Of a DNA stretch of 42,778 nucleotides, positions 16,281 through 25,017 are shown in pieces. How positions within the stretch are numbered: position 1 is the stretch's first letter; each line of letters begins with the position of its first letter. A program made the position numbers and the translations under genes. The stretch is taken from contig PAEL01000019.1 of assembly GCA_002700775.1 (NCBI GenBank), positions 1 to 42,778 on the forward strand, given 5' to 3'. A model generated the notes under the pieces. That model ran no database searches. It saw only the letters and a program-made list of their open reading frames with translations, and was not told the origin of the DNA. This DNA is from Gammaproteobacteria bacterium. GTDB taxonomy: Bacteria; Pseudomonadota; Gammaproteobacteria; Pseudomonadales; Pseudohongiellaceae.

Positions 16281-17255
16281 ATGAAGAAAAGTTACGTAGC
16301 ATATGTTCTTTTGATTTTTTTAATTCCAAACTTAGGTGACGCAGCCGATAATTTTGTTTCACCTCGGACTGCTTGGGGCTTTCCCGATCTTCAGGGGGTT
16401 TGGAACTTTTCGTCAGACACGCCAATGCAACGCCCAGCCAAGTATGGGGTGCGAAAATATTTGACCGAAGAAGAATTGGCGCAAATCAAAGCTGAAACTG
16501 AGGCGTCAGACAAACGCTCCGATGCGGCAATACCGGGCACAGGCGTTGACGAGTCTTATAATGACTTCTGGATCGAAAGCGCTGGAATAGGTCAGAACCG
16601 GTTAACGTCACATATCTTTTATCCAGAGGACGGGAGGATGCCAGCAACAAAGATGACCGCAAAAAAAGGCGTGTTTGGCCAGCGTCCAGTCCGCAATGCT
16701 ATCGGCGTTAATTTTGCGACCAATGGACCCGAGGATCGCCCCCTCTCTGATCGCTGTATCGTCGGTTTCAACTCTGGTCCCCCAGTCTCACCAAGTTTTT
16801 ACAACAATAATTTACAAATTATTCAGAACAAAGACCACGTGGTAATCATAACCGAAATGATTCACGATGCTCGGATCGTTCCGCTCGGAGATCAAGCCCA
16901 TGCGCCATCCGAAATCGGCCTCTGGTCCGGAGATTCCCGCGGGCATTGGGAGGGGGATTCATTGGTGGTCGAAACCAAAAATTTTAATGGCCTGACAAAC
17001 TCTTTTTCATCTGTGGGAAGCTCAGAAAATAAACGCCTTATAGAAAAATTTACACGAGTCAGTGACAATAGAATTGACTACGAATTTACCGTCAACGATC
17101 CGTCTACATTCACACATGACATTAAGGGTATCATTCCAATCTATAAGGTTGCCGGCCTAATTTATGAATACGCGTGCCATGAAGGAAACTATGGCATGGC
17201 AAATATTTTGAGAGGCGCTAGAGTGGAGGAGTCGCTAGCTAAAAGCGATCAATAA
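16281..17255 (+). CDS. Exported protein, conserved family of unknown function
   Basis: 324 residues. Signal peptide about 1-21 (ends GDAA). The mature protein begins with a PRTAWGFPDLQGVWNFSSDTP segment and carries GPEDRPLSDRCIV, NNLQIIQ, ITEMIHDARIVPL, SGDSRGHWEGDSLVVETKNF and a C-terminal YACHEGNYGMANILRGAR. I recognise this motif order from an abundant unnamed family of secreted proteins in Acidobacteria and marine Proteobacteria; its function is not known to me. The repeated GLW-GDSRGHWEGD-VVETKNF pattern suggests a beta-sandwich or propeller-like fold. It probably forms an operon with the exported gene 45 bp upstream. No strong ribosome-binding site. Confidence 0.75.
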   Translation: MKKSYVAYVLLIFLIPNLGDAADNFVSPRTAWGFPDLQGVWNFSSDTPMQRPAKYGVRKYLTEEELAQIKAETEASDKRSDAAIPGTGVDESYNDFWIESAGIGQNRLTSHIFYPEDGRMPATKMTAKKGVFGQRPVRNAIGVNFATNGPEDRPLSDRCIVGFNSGPPVSPSFYNNNLQIIQNKDHVVIITEMIHDARIVPLGDQAHAPSEIGLWSGDSRGHWEGDSLVVETKNFNGLTNSFSSVGSSENKRLIEKFTRVSDNRIDYEFTVNDPSTFTHDIKGIIPIYKVAGLIYEYACHEGNYGMANILRGARVEESLAKSDQ

Positions 17256-17338
17256 ATCACAACGCAAGATGCAGTTACGCAAAAAACACGAACACTGATA
17301 GTTTTCTAACACGGCCGGATAAGGCTTTACTGAATGTT

Positions 17339-17419
17339 ATGAGTCATTGGAAATGGTACTACAAGGTAATCGCGCTTATTTGGTTCGCGTGGATCTTATA
17401 CGGCTTACTGCCAGAGTAA
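17339..17419 (+). CDS. Possible 26-residue membrane microprotein
   Basis: ATG to TAA frame encoding 26 residues: a short basic, aromatic N-terminus (MSHWKWYYK), one hydrophobic helix (VIALIWFAWILYGLL) and PE at the end. The shape is that of a single-span small membrane protein. An AAGG lies 14 nt upstream, too far for a good ribosome-binding site, and an overlapping ATG-TTA-TGA precedes it. It occupies the otherwise empty 17256-17465 gap between convergent genes. Confidence 0.3.
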   Translation: MSHWKWYYKVIALIWFAWILYGLLPE

Positions 17420-17465
17420 AAAAGGCTCTTACTATTCTTACTGGGGAACGTCGGAGTTCTTAGTT

Positions 17466-18365
17466 TTACCCATCATTTTCCAGGAACTCTTTAACTCGGT
17501 GAACAAATTCTCCGAGCTTATCGTGATGAACCCAGTGACCCGCTCCCTCAAAAGCCTCAACCTGTATCGGACATTTTAGGTACTTGACCCTGCCGTCTTT
17601 GACTGGATCAGATGCCCAGGATTCAACCCCACGAACAAGCAGCGTAGGACAAGTTATATCTCCCCACAGCTCTCTAACCTCTTGGGTCGGCCGGCCACCA
17701 AATTCAAAAAACCGCGCATAATTATCAAATTTCCAGCTGTAAGTCCCGTCTTCATTTTGATTGCTACCGAAGGTAGTGAGGTGCCGTGCCTGTTCATCAG
17801 ACAAGTGAGGGTTTTCATTCTTCATGCGCTGAACCGCATCCTCGAGAGTCGGGTACCGACGAGTTAGTCGTCCTGACGATTTGCGTAAGTTCTCCATCCA
17901 TTTTCGAATCTGATCGCTTTTAACTTTCTCCGCGTAAGTCGCCTCCATTTTAGGGGAAGGACCGAGCCCTTCGATAACTACAAGCCTCCTCACTTTATGG
18001 GGAAAAAGTGAAGCATACAGTAACGAGATTGCACCGCCCATGGAGTGCCCAATAATCGTCACCGGCTCCATTCCCTTTTGATGCAAGAGCTGAGTAATAT
18101 CGTATAAATAATCTAATTGGTTATAAGCTCCTCCAATCATCCAATCACTGTCGCCATGGCCACGCAAATCTGGGGCAATGACGTGGTATTCATCTCGAAA
18201 GTAACTGGCAACCCAGTCCCAGTTCCTGCAATGATCGAGCCCTCCGTGCACAAGAAGCATCGGAGGTGCAGTCGGATTACCCCAATCTACATAATTGAGA
18301 CGCAGCCGTTGCGAAAAATAATTGTGTGAGGTTGGTCCTTCGATCATTGATTCTTTATCAGGCAT
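17466..18365 (-). CDS. Alpha/beta-hydrolase
   Basis: 299 residues, no signal peptide, so cytoplasmic. Oxyanion-hole HGG at 40-42, DLRGHGDSDW near 66-75, nucleophile elbow GHSMGG with Ser108, acid in the VRGVESWASDP region and His in GAGHWVHHD near the C-terminus: a complete triad layout. The type resembles epoxide hydrolase/haloperoxidase-like esterases; the substrate is unknown. The ATG at 18363-18365 has no clear ribosome-binding site; Met7 (18345-18347) is an alternative. It stands alone, convergent with the exported-protein pair and divergent from the siderophore receptor. Confidence 0.9.
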   Translation of the reverse strand: MPDKESMIEGPTSHNYFSQRLRLNYVDWGNPTAPPMLLVHGGLDHCRNWDWVASYFRDEYHVIAPDLRGHGDSDWMIGGAYNQLDYLYDITQLLHQKGMEPVTIIGHSMGGAISLLYASLFPHKVRRLVVIEGLGPSPKMEATYAEKVKSDQIRKWMENLRKSSGRLTRRYPTLEDAVQRMKNENPHLSDEQARHLTTFGSNQNEDGTYSWKFDNYARFFEFGGRPTQEVRELWGDITCPTLLVRGVESWASDPVKDGRVKYLKCPIQVEAFEGAGHWVHHDKLGEFVHRVKEFLENDG

Positions 18366-18801
18366 GGGTCTGGTCGGATGGTTAATTTGACTTTGAAGCC
18401 ACAGTGTACTCGCAATTGAGCGCGGCTGAAATTATTTTTAAAAGAGCGCGCGAAGACTCCTTCTATGGACGCAAAAGCTTAAAGCGTCGGTCAAAACCGG
18501 GTCACTGGACGATTATTTTATTTAATTCCCTGAACAATCTTCCAACACAGAATAAATTGAAGTTGTAATCAAATTAGACCAAGGCTTTAAGAATTATCAA
18601 TTTATATAGCAAAATCATATCGATAGCTGAAATATTCTCAGATTTTCAGTATTTTGGTGACAAGGCTGTGTCACAATATCCTTAAAACAGCAAATAAGAA
18701 CGAGAATTGTTACTATTTGCTATTGCAAATGATTCTCATTTGCGTGTATGATCTCGCCCGCTAAAGAATTTAAGTCTACTATTTTTCAGAAAGGATATCT
18801 T
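18366..18801. other. Non-coding region with Fur-controlled promoter
   Basis: 436 bp counted to the corrected receptor start. The left part (to about 18690) is AT-rich with no convincing gene or repeat. The right part carries a GAGAATTGTTACTATT Fur-like stretch (18702-18717) followed by the near-perfect Fur palindrome and promoter listed separately. Confidence 0.6.
18723..18752 (+). promoter_or_regulatory. Fur box inside the siderophore receptor promoter
   Basis: A 19-bp palindrome, GCAAATGA-TTC-TCATTTGC (18725-18743), matches the Fur box style (AATGATNNTCATT). It sits between TTGCAA (-35, 18723-18728) and TATGAT (-10, 18747-18752), 18 bp apart, so Fur-Fe2+ would exclude RNA polymerase. The receptor ATG is about 50 bp downstream of the -10. 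Confidence 0.85.
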
Positions 18802-20877
18802 ATGAATCGATCAAGAAACGTCTTACGCACCGCTATTCGCAGCGCGCTTGTGCTTTCATCGTCCGCTGTAGCTGTTAACGCTCTCGGCCAGGTTGAGGAA
18901 ATTACAGTGATTGGAAACGTTCTCCAGTCAAACCAAGTTAATTCAATTCAACCTCCCATGCCGATAATCAACGTGCCTCAGTCCGTTTCAATCACGACCT
19001 CTGAGGACATACGCTCGCGAGGTTTTCGTGAGCTTGGTGACATCGTGCGATACACTCCTGGCGTCAACACTTCTCAGGGGGAAGGGCACCGAGACTCAGT
19101 TGTCTTTAGAGGCGTAAGATCCACTGCTGACTTTTATCGAGATGGACTTCGTGACGACGTCCAGTATTTCAGATCTCTTTACAATGTTGAACAAGTTGAA
19201 ATCCTCAGGGGACCAAACGCTCTCTTATTCGGTCGCGGCGGAACCGGCGGGGTCATTAACCGAGTAACTAAACAGGCCGTTGTTGGTGGTCAGCTCGGAT
19301 CATTCGATATCGGCACAGACACCTATGGTGCTTATGACCTTGCCGCTGACATAAACGTTCAGACCAGCGAAAATTCAGCGCTCCGTATCAATGTGCACAG
19401 CGACTCGCTCGATAACCACAGGGATTCCTTTGACGGAGACCGAGTCGGGTTTAATCCTACTTTTAAATTAGAGCTCAGCGACCAGACGGTGCTCGACCTT
19501 TCATACGAACATGCTGATCATGAGCGCTTTATTGACCGAGGCGGCCCCACCCAGAACGGTCGGCCAGTAGAGGCACTAGCAGGTACCACCTTTGGAGGCG
19601 AAGACACAAATGTGCAGACCTTAACGGCTGACATTTTTAAAGGCACGTTACGTCATCAGTTCTCCGAGACGAGCAAAGGCCAAATCAGTGTGCAAGTCGA
19701 CGAATTTGAAAAAATGTATCAAAACCTTTATGTATCCGGCTATGACGGTTCGCTGGTCACTATGGATGGTTACAGAGACCCGACCGAAAGAGAGAACACT
19801 TTCTTTGATGCGAACTTGGTCAACGAAATCAATACTGGGTCCGTGAAGCACACACTATCAATCGGCGCACAGAGAATAGAGACAGATAACAGTAACTATC
19901 GGTACGACACATACTGGTCAACCACCGGTAAAGACAAAGAGACGTTCAATGTTTCTACCCCGATGAACTTCAGTGTTAACTCAGCAGGAGATCCAACTCG
20001 AGTTGACTTCACAACAAAGATGAATCGCTCAACAACGTCTGAGATCGAAACGACATCATTTTATGTCCAAGATCAGATAGACGTTTCAGACAACCTAATT
20101 GTCATGCTAGGCGGCCGGATCGACAAGTTCGACATCAAAGTCAACGACGTCAAAGCTGGTACTTCGCAATCAAGAGAAGATGATGAGTTTTCACCAAGAG
20201 GCGGATTAATTTTTAAGCCACAAGAAAACTTGTCAATTTATGCAAGCTACAGTGAAAGTTTCCTTCCGCGATCTGGAGAACAGTTCAAGAAACTAGACGC
20301 GTCAGCCGCGAGCCTAGACCCTGACGTTTTCGAGAATACTGAAGTTGGTGTAAAAGTAGATATCATTCCGGGCCTTACGTTTTCTGCCGCTTATTTCGAA
20401 AGCGAGCAGGAGCAGGCGGTTCGTGACAGCGTGTCCGGAGAGCAAAGCGAAGTCGTTGGCTTGCAGGTCGACGGTTTCGAACTTGAGCTTAAAGGACAAA
20501 TAAACGACAAGCTGTTCATTGCCGCTGGCTATGCAAATATGGACGGAACAACTGGGAAAGGCGGTGAACCGCGGGAGATTCCTGAATTCACGGCTCACCT
20601 ATGGGCGAATTACCAAGTCAGTGATAATTTCGGATTTGGTTTTGGTATGACGCATCAAGATGACTCTAATATAAAAAATGATAGCCCAGGGCTCGCTCTC
20701 CCAGACTATACCCGATGGGATGCTGCCGCCTACTGGACCATATCAGACGACACGGAAGTCCGTCTAAACATAGAGAATCTGTCGGACGAGCTATATTTTC
20801 CGCATTCGCACAGTACTCATCAGGCCTCTGTTGGTAAGGACGCGAACGCGAGACTATCAATCACTCGTCGATTCTAA
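18802..20877 (+). CDS. TonB-dependent siderophore receptor, Fiu-like
   Basis: 691 residues from the ATG at 18802, chosen because AAGGA lies 6 nt upstream; the frame extends 18 codons further, into the -10. Signal peptide to about residue 29 (ALGQ), TonB box EEITVIG at 32-38, siderophore-type plug (PQSVSITTSEDI..., FRGVRSTADFYRDGLRDD, YNVEQVEILRGPNALLFGRGGTGG) and a barrel ending RLSITRRF. The RDGLRDDVQYFR motif is typical of catecholate receptors such as Fiu, so the ligand is probably a ferric catecholate or its breakdown product. The Fur box in the promoter agrees. A strong terminator follows. Confidence 0.92.
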   Translation: MNRSRNVLRTAIRSALVLSSSAVAVNALGQVEEITVIGNVLQSNQVNSIQPPMPIINVPQSVSITTSEDIRSRGFRELGDIVRYTPGVNTSQGEGHRDSVVFRGVRSTADFYRDGLRDDVQYFRSLYNVEQVEILRGPNALLFGRGGTGGVINRVTKQAVVGGQLGSFDIGTDTYGAYDLAADINVQTSENSALRINVHSDSLDNHRDSFDGDRVGFNPTFKLELSDQTVLDLSYEHADHERFIDRGGPTQNGRPVEALAGTTFGGEDTNVQTLTADIFKGTLRHQFSETSKGQISVQVDEFEKMYQNLYVSGYDGSLVTMDGYRDPTERENTFFDANLVNEINTGSVKHTLSIGAQRIETDNSNYRYDTYWSTTGKDKETFNVSTPMNFSVNSAGDPTRVDFTTKMNRSTTSEIETTSFYVQDQIDVSDNLIVMLGGRIDKFDIKVNDVKAGTSQSREDDEFSPRGGLIFKPQENLSIYASYSESFLPRSGEQFKKLDASAASLDPDVFENTEVGVKVDIIPGLTFSAAYFESEQEQAVRDSVSGEQSEVVGLQVDGFELELKGQINDKLFIAAGYANMDGTTGKGGEPREIPEFTAHLWANYQVSDNFGFGFGMTHQDDSNIKNDSPGLALPDYTRWDAAAYWTISDDTEVRLNIENLSDELYFPHSHSTHQASVGKDANARLSITRRF

Positions 20878-21185
20878 AGTTAAGGCGCGATCAAAAGCTC
20901 CTTCCCGAGCACTTGATCGCCGCATGCAAGTCTAAAGTGCCTCCTCTTTGCCCCTTTCTATAAGGGGTTTTTTTTGTCTCAGACTTTAAGAAGTGACCAC
21001 TTACTTCGATTTTAGAATCGATCAATGTAAGGCAGTTCTGTATAACTGTGCAAAACTTTCTGACTCTAACGCTACTCTTACCGAGCGAAACGGCAAACCA
21101 ACCCAAACCCGTCAACAAGGAATAGTCTTTTTAAGATGCTTGAAGTATGGTGACATCTCTATAAGCAATAAAGAATCGTCAAATT
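20878..21185. other. 3' region of receptor gene with alternative hairpins
   Basis: 308 bp. A long hairpin pairs GCGATCAA (20887-20894) with TTGATCGC (20913-20920) and, inside it, GCTC with GAGC. An alternative pairing, GCACTT (20909-20914) with AAGTGC (20935-20940), shares bases with the first, so only one can form. A strong terminator follows at 20952-20976. From about 20990 to 21185 I see no gene; the promoter of the phosphatase should lie there. Confidence 0.5.
20952..20976 (+). terminator. Rho-independent terminator of siderophore receptor
   Basis: CCCCTT (20952-20957), loop TCTAT, AAGGGG (20963-20968), then eight Ts. About 75 bp after the receptor stop codon. Confidence 0.9.
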
Positions 21186-22850
21186 GTGGCTAAAAAAAAC
21201 AAACTGAGAGCCCAAACTCCGCACTTTAAACGACGCGATTTCTTGCGTGGCAGCGCAGGGGCCATGGCAGGCACTTGGTTGTCCGCTTGGCCTTGGCAGA
21301 GACTGGCCGCGCAAGAGGCCTTGCTTAGTAAGAACGATGACTGGGACTCTGGCATCGTGCGACACTTGTTACCGGCGGTAAATGAAACAAGTTTTCTGAT
21401 AAAGGCCTCATTCAAGCGACCGCTTAAAAAAAAGCCGCAGCTACAGATTCGTGTCGGAAACAATCGAAAAGTTATAGAGGGGCATCTGAACGATACGATT
21501 GGCGAATTTTGGCAATTTTACGCAACCGAACTGACGCCCGACACACAATATGAACTATCTCTCCAAGACTCCTCTGGAAACTCGCTATGCGACACATGGC
21601 CGTTGTCGACCTTTCCATCACCTGAGCAAACACCCGAAAGTGTCCGTGTATTATTTTACACCTGCGCCGGAGGGCCTGAAGGCAAATACTTTGGCATTGG
21701 CGACAGGCAAGGCAATTTGCCGATCGCCATCCGCCAAAAACTACTAAAAAGGGGGTTATCATTCACTCCACAAGCAGCTGTAGCGAACGGTGACCACATC
21801 TATTGGGATCTTCACACTTGGCAAGGCGAGGAAGCAGGACAATTAAGCCTAGCAGGCCGTAATTCAAACTTTGATTACTCGGCCCGAGTCATGGGCGGAT
21901 CAAATGAAGAGGCAATGAAATTAGCAGCGGGGCCACAAATCACCCCCCTATACGGCACAACATTTCGATCTACCCCAGTGTACTTCCTTCAAGACGACCA
22001 CGACCATTGGGAAAATGATTCGCCGCTGACTTACCCCGTTCCTTGGTTTCAGTTACAACTCGCTCGTGCTACACAACAACTTTATTACCCGGAGTTCCTT
22101 CCCGATTCGAAGCGGGCTGCCGGCCTACCGTACTCAACGAATTCTATTCGCGGCGAGCTTTCGGAGAGCTTTGGCACACTGCGCTACGGGAACCTGCTTG
22201 AAATTTTGCTCTACGATGTCCGTCGGACTTTAAGTGTTGGTGCACTAAATTCTGCGTTTCTTGACCGAAATGTCGAGAATTGGTTGATCCAGAGAACGAG
22301 ATCAAGGGACACCCGCCACCTAGTGCATGTTCCATCTAACCCGCCAGGTTGGACCGCCGGCAAGTGGGGCGAGTGGTATCCCGATGTTTTGCATCCAGAA
22401 ACAGGTCAATTAACAACCCTTATCCCCAAACGACATTGGCGACAAGGCTGGCTCGACCAACATGATCGGATCATGCAGTCCTTGGCAGATATGAGGCACA
22501 GAAATCCGCTCATCATTGCCGGTGACCTTCACGCCACTGGCACTGGCACGATGCACGGAGCCGGTGACCTAAGTTTTGCCGACAACCCGATCACCAATAT
22601 CCTTTGTGGTCCAATTGGCACGTCGATTCGCGGTTTCCCCTCAGTGGTCCGAGGAGTATCCGCAGCCCCATCGCAATATTTGGACTTTCAGGAACAAGTC
22701 CCGCCAATCGAAGAACATGGTTTTGCTATTGTCGACTTTGAAACTGATAAAATAATAGCAAAACTCTTTAAGTGGGATGTAAATAGTCAGTCGCTGGATG
22801 CCATTGATACCTTGGAACCGTATCACTCGGTAGTACTAGATCGACCATAA
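21186..22850 (+). CDS. Tat-exported PhoD-like metallophosphatase
   Basis: 554 residues. The N-terminus carries a twin-arginine signal (KRRDFLRGSAGAMAG at about 15-29), so it is exported folded. An Ig-like N-terminal domain (about 55-140) precedes the catalytic part: VRVLFYTCAGG, ANGDHIYWDL, FLQDDHDHWEND and IIAGDLHATGTG, the Asp/His metal-binding motifs of the PhoD alkaline phosphatase/phosphodiesterase family. It would release phosphate from phosphomonoesters or diesters in the periplasm or outside the cell. The cofactor in this family is typically Fe/Ca, which could fit its place after an iron-receptor gene. Start is GTG with a weak upstream AAAGAA. Alone, flanked by terminator and a convergent hydrolase. 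Confidence 0.85.
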   Translation: MAKKNKLRAQTPHFKRRDFLRGSAGAMAGTWLSAWPWQRLAAQEALLSKNDDWDSGIVRHLLPAVNETSFLIKASFKRPLKKKPQLQIRVGNNRKVIEGHLNDTIGEFWQFYATELTPDTQYELSLQDSSGNSLCDTWPLSTFPSPEQTPESVRVLFYTCAGGPEGKYFGIGDRQGNLPIAIRQKLLKRGLSFTPQAAVANGDHIYWDLHTWQGEEAGQLSLAGRNSNFDYSARVMGGSNEEAMKLAAGPQITPLYGTTFRSTPVYFLQDDHDHWENDSPLTYPVPWFQLQLARATQQLYYPEFLPDSKRAAGLPYSTNSIRGELSESFGTLRYGNLLEILLYDVRRTLSVGALNSAFLDRNVENWLIQRTRSRDTRHLVHVPSNPPGWTAGKWGEWYPDVLHPETGQLTTLIPKRHWRQGWLDQHDRIMQSLADMRHRNPLIIAGDLHATGTGTMHGAGDLSFADNPITNILCGPIGTSIRGFPSVVRGVSAAPSQYLDFQEQVPPIEEHGFAIVDFETDKIIAKLFKWDVNSQSLDAIDTLEPYHSVVLDRP

Positions 22851-22984
22851 CGGAGTTCGCCATGATAAAAATCCGCGTACTCTTGCACTGCCATTTGTAA
22901 ACCAATTATCACAGTTATCTAACCTCGTAAGTGCAGAGCAAAAAATTATAACTTTCTGATTTCAATTGATACCGACTTCCCCGT

Positions 22985-23863
22985 TTAAAAAGGATGACTT
23001 TTGAGGAAAGGAAGAATGGCTGCAACCGTCTCTTTTGGCTTTTCCAATCCCACAGCGTGGCCAGCGCCTGAAATTATGGCCAAAGACAGTCGGTCCCCAT
23101 GTTCAGCCTTCATTATGTATGCATTTTCTAGAGGAGCTGTGAGGTCATCCTCACCCATCACCATAAGCATTGGACCACTGCCACCAGCAGACCAAAATTC
23201 GACTGGGGTGTTTTGATTTGCAAATCGTTGTGCCGCACGTGCCTCGGGCCAGTACTTTAAGTTAGTGACATAATTCAAGACTACCTCATCTCCGGTAGCT
23301 GAAGAGAAAAGAGTCTGGCGGGCAAGCTTGATCTTCTCTGCTTCGGAGAGCTTAGAATTTCCCAGAAGCTCTCCTAACTCACCCGGTTCAGTTAATGCTG
23401 GAACGAGCCCACCTGCCGCAATGAGTGTCAAACTGGAGATTCGGTCCGGATAAAGGGTCGCCACCATGCGCGAAGTGCGGTTGCCGAATGCCCATCCCAT
23501 CATGTGGAATTTGTCAGATCCAAAGGCCTCTGCGATAGCTATCACATCGTCAGCGAGGTCACGCATACTTAGGTTAGTAAGATTACCAGCACTTCCCATA
23601 ATTCCTCGCTGATTTACTACTACAATATGATATCCACCATCAGCGATAAGCGGCGCTATGTGCTTGTACCTCGAATAATCACCCCCGCTCCCGGGCAGGG
23701 CAATAACAAGCTCTCCGCTCCCTTCCTCAGGAACCCACTCCACTATGTTTAGTCTCGCATGTTCAAGGCCTATGAACCGACTCTCCTGCCCAACCAAATA
23801 ACTTGGTAGCACCAAAAGAAAAAACATTTGACCCGTCAGATATTTTTTCCACTCAATCCCCAT
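22985..23863 (-). CDS. Alpha/beta-hydrolase-fold protein lacking the nucleophile Ser
   Basis: 292 residues. Signal peptide or anchor at about 6-25 (LTGQMFFLLVLPSYLVG). Fold features are intact: LPGSGGDYSRY oxyanion region at 56-66, VVNQRGIMGS near 82-91, acid MGEDDLTAP near 236-244, His269 in GAGHAVGLEKP. But the nucleophile elbow reads GWAFGNR, with Ala125 (codon GCA) where Ser, Cys or Asp is expected. I recall relatives with GHAFGN at this point, so this may be a recurrent non-classical branch rather than a single mutation. It may bind rather than hydrolyse, or use another chemistry. Divergent from the membrane-anchored hydrolase gene, 114 bp away. Confidence 0.82.
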   Translation of the reverse strand: MGIEWKKYLTGQMFFLLVLPSYLVGQESRFIGLEHARLNIVEWVPEEGSGELVIALPGSGGDYSRYKHIAPLIADGGYHIVVVNQRGIMGSAGNLTNLSMRDLADDVIAIAEAFGSDKFHMMGWAFGNRTSRMVATLYPDRISSLTLIAAGGLVPALTEPGELGELLGNSKLSEAEKIKLARQTLFSSATGDEVVLNYVTNLKYWPEARAAQRFANQNTPVEFWSAGGSGPMLMVMGEDDLTAPLENAYIMKAEHGDRLSLAIISGAGHAVGLEKPKETVAAILPFLKSHPF

Positions 23864-23977
23864 GTCTGTTTAATCCTCATTTTATGAAGCCAAATTTATT
23901 GAATAGACCATTGTTAAAAATCAGAATCTTTTCTGGTTTAATGCTCTCATTAAATCAAATATCAAAAGAACTGGAAA

Positions 23978-24949
23978 ATGAAACGTCGCACATTAGTTGG
24001 CATCGTAACGATCCTTTTGATCATCTTAGTATGCGTTGTCTTGTTCGAGGGCGATATACCTGCTGCAACAGTCGACGCAAAGTACAGCAATGCTCAATCA
24101 AAATTTTTAACAACTGAAGACGGGTCAAGAATTCACTATCGAGATCAGGGCAATGCATCTGGCACCCCCCTCGTTCTCATTCATGGCGCTATGGCATCTC
24201 TTCACACTTGGGAACCCTGGGTGCGTACTCTAGGCCAAAGGTATCGAGTTATTACGCTCGACCTTCCAGCTCATGGGCTCACCGGACGCGTTCAGAGTGG
24301 TGACTACGGAGGATCCGCCTTTATTTCGGTAATTAATGCTGTCACCAAGGCCGTGGGAATCGAGAAGTTTGTGCTGGGTGGCAACTCAATGGGCGGCGGC
24401 GCAACCTGGCAATATACCTTGGAGCATCCCGAAAAAGTTATCGCCATGATCCTCGTTGATTCGGTCCCACCAGGAAGCTGGAGCAACTCAGAACCAGAAA
24501 CAGACAGAGGTCCAGGACCGCTAGCCTTTAGATTGCTTCAACAGAATTGGTTTCGAGCAATAGCCGCATACATTGATCCCTGGCCCCTTGTAGGACAGGG
24601 CCTGCGTTCGGCCTATAACAACTCTCCAGTGGTGAATGACGAATTGGCTGCGCGCTATTACGACCTAATCATGCGTAAAGGGACCCGCTCAGCAATTCTT
24701 GGTGGCGGGAAGCCCTCAACCCGAGCGACTCACCAGTTATCAGATCTAAGCTCTCTCCAGCAACCCACCCTGATAATGTGGGGTGCACAAGATTCAATCA
24801 TATCCGTCTCGACTGTCTCACTATTCGAGGAAAACATCCCTAATACGACGACAATTATTTACGACGACCTGGGACATATCCCAATGGAAGAGGATCCTGA
24901 GCGCTCAGCCGCGGACGTAAGAATGTTTTTGAATTCCTTAGAAAAATAA
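23978..24949 (+). CDS. Membrane-anchored alpha/beta-hydrolase
   Basis: 323 residues. One N-terminal membrane helix at about 7-23 (VGIVTILLIILVCVVLF) anchors the enzyme with its body in the periplasm. Oxyanion HGAM at 69-72, DLPAHGLTGR at 95-104, nucleophile elbow GGNSMGGG with Ser137, acid in WGAQDSII near 268-275 and His in LGHIPMEEDPE near 298-308. A full triad, of the epoxide hydrolase/haloperoxidase-like superfamily; the substrate is unknown. The ribosome-binding site is weak (CTGGAAA). Neighbours are other exported hydrolases, suggesting a periplasmic ester-degradation theme. Confidence 0.9.
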   Translation: MKRRTLVGIVTILLIILVCVVLFEGDIPAATVDAKYSNAQSKFLTTEDGSRIHYRDQGNASGTPLVLIHGAMASLHTWEPWVRTLGQRYRVITLDLPAHGLTGRVQSGDYGGSAFISVINAVTKAVGIEKFVLGGNSMGGGATWQYTLEHPEKVIAMILVDSVPPGSWSNSEPETDRGPGPLAFRLLQQNWFRAIAAYIDPWPLVGQGLRSAYNNSPVVNDELAARYYDLIMRKGTRSAILGGGKPSTRATHQLSDLSSLQQPTLIMWGAQDSIISVSTVSLFEENIPNTTTIIYDDLGHIPMEEDPERSAADVRMFLNSLEK

Positions 24950-25017
24950 AAATGATTGCGTCTTAACCCGACTCTCAAAAAAAATAATCAGCAGAATTTT
25001 TCATTGGCCGTTGAAGG

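Noticed and set aside
18748-18801. Eighteen extra codons at the N-terminus of the siderophore receptor
   Set aside because: They overlap the predicted -10 element, and the internal ATG has AAGGA at ideal distance followed by a normal signal peptide.
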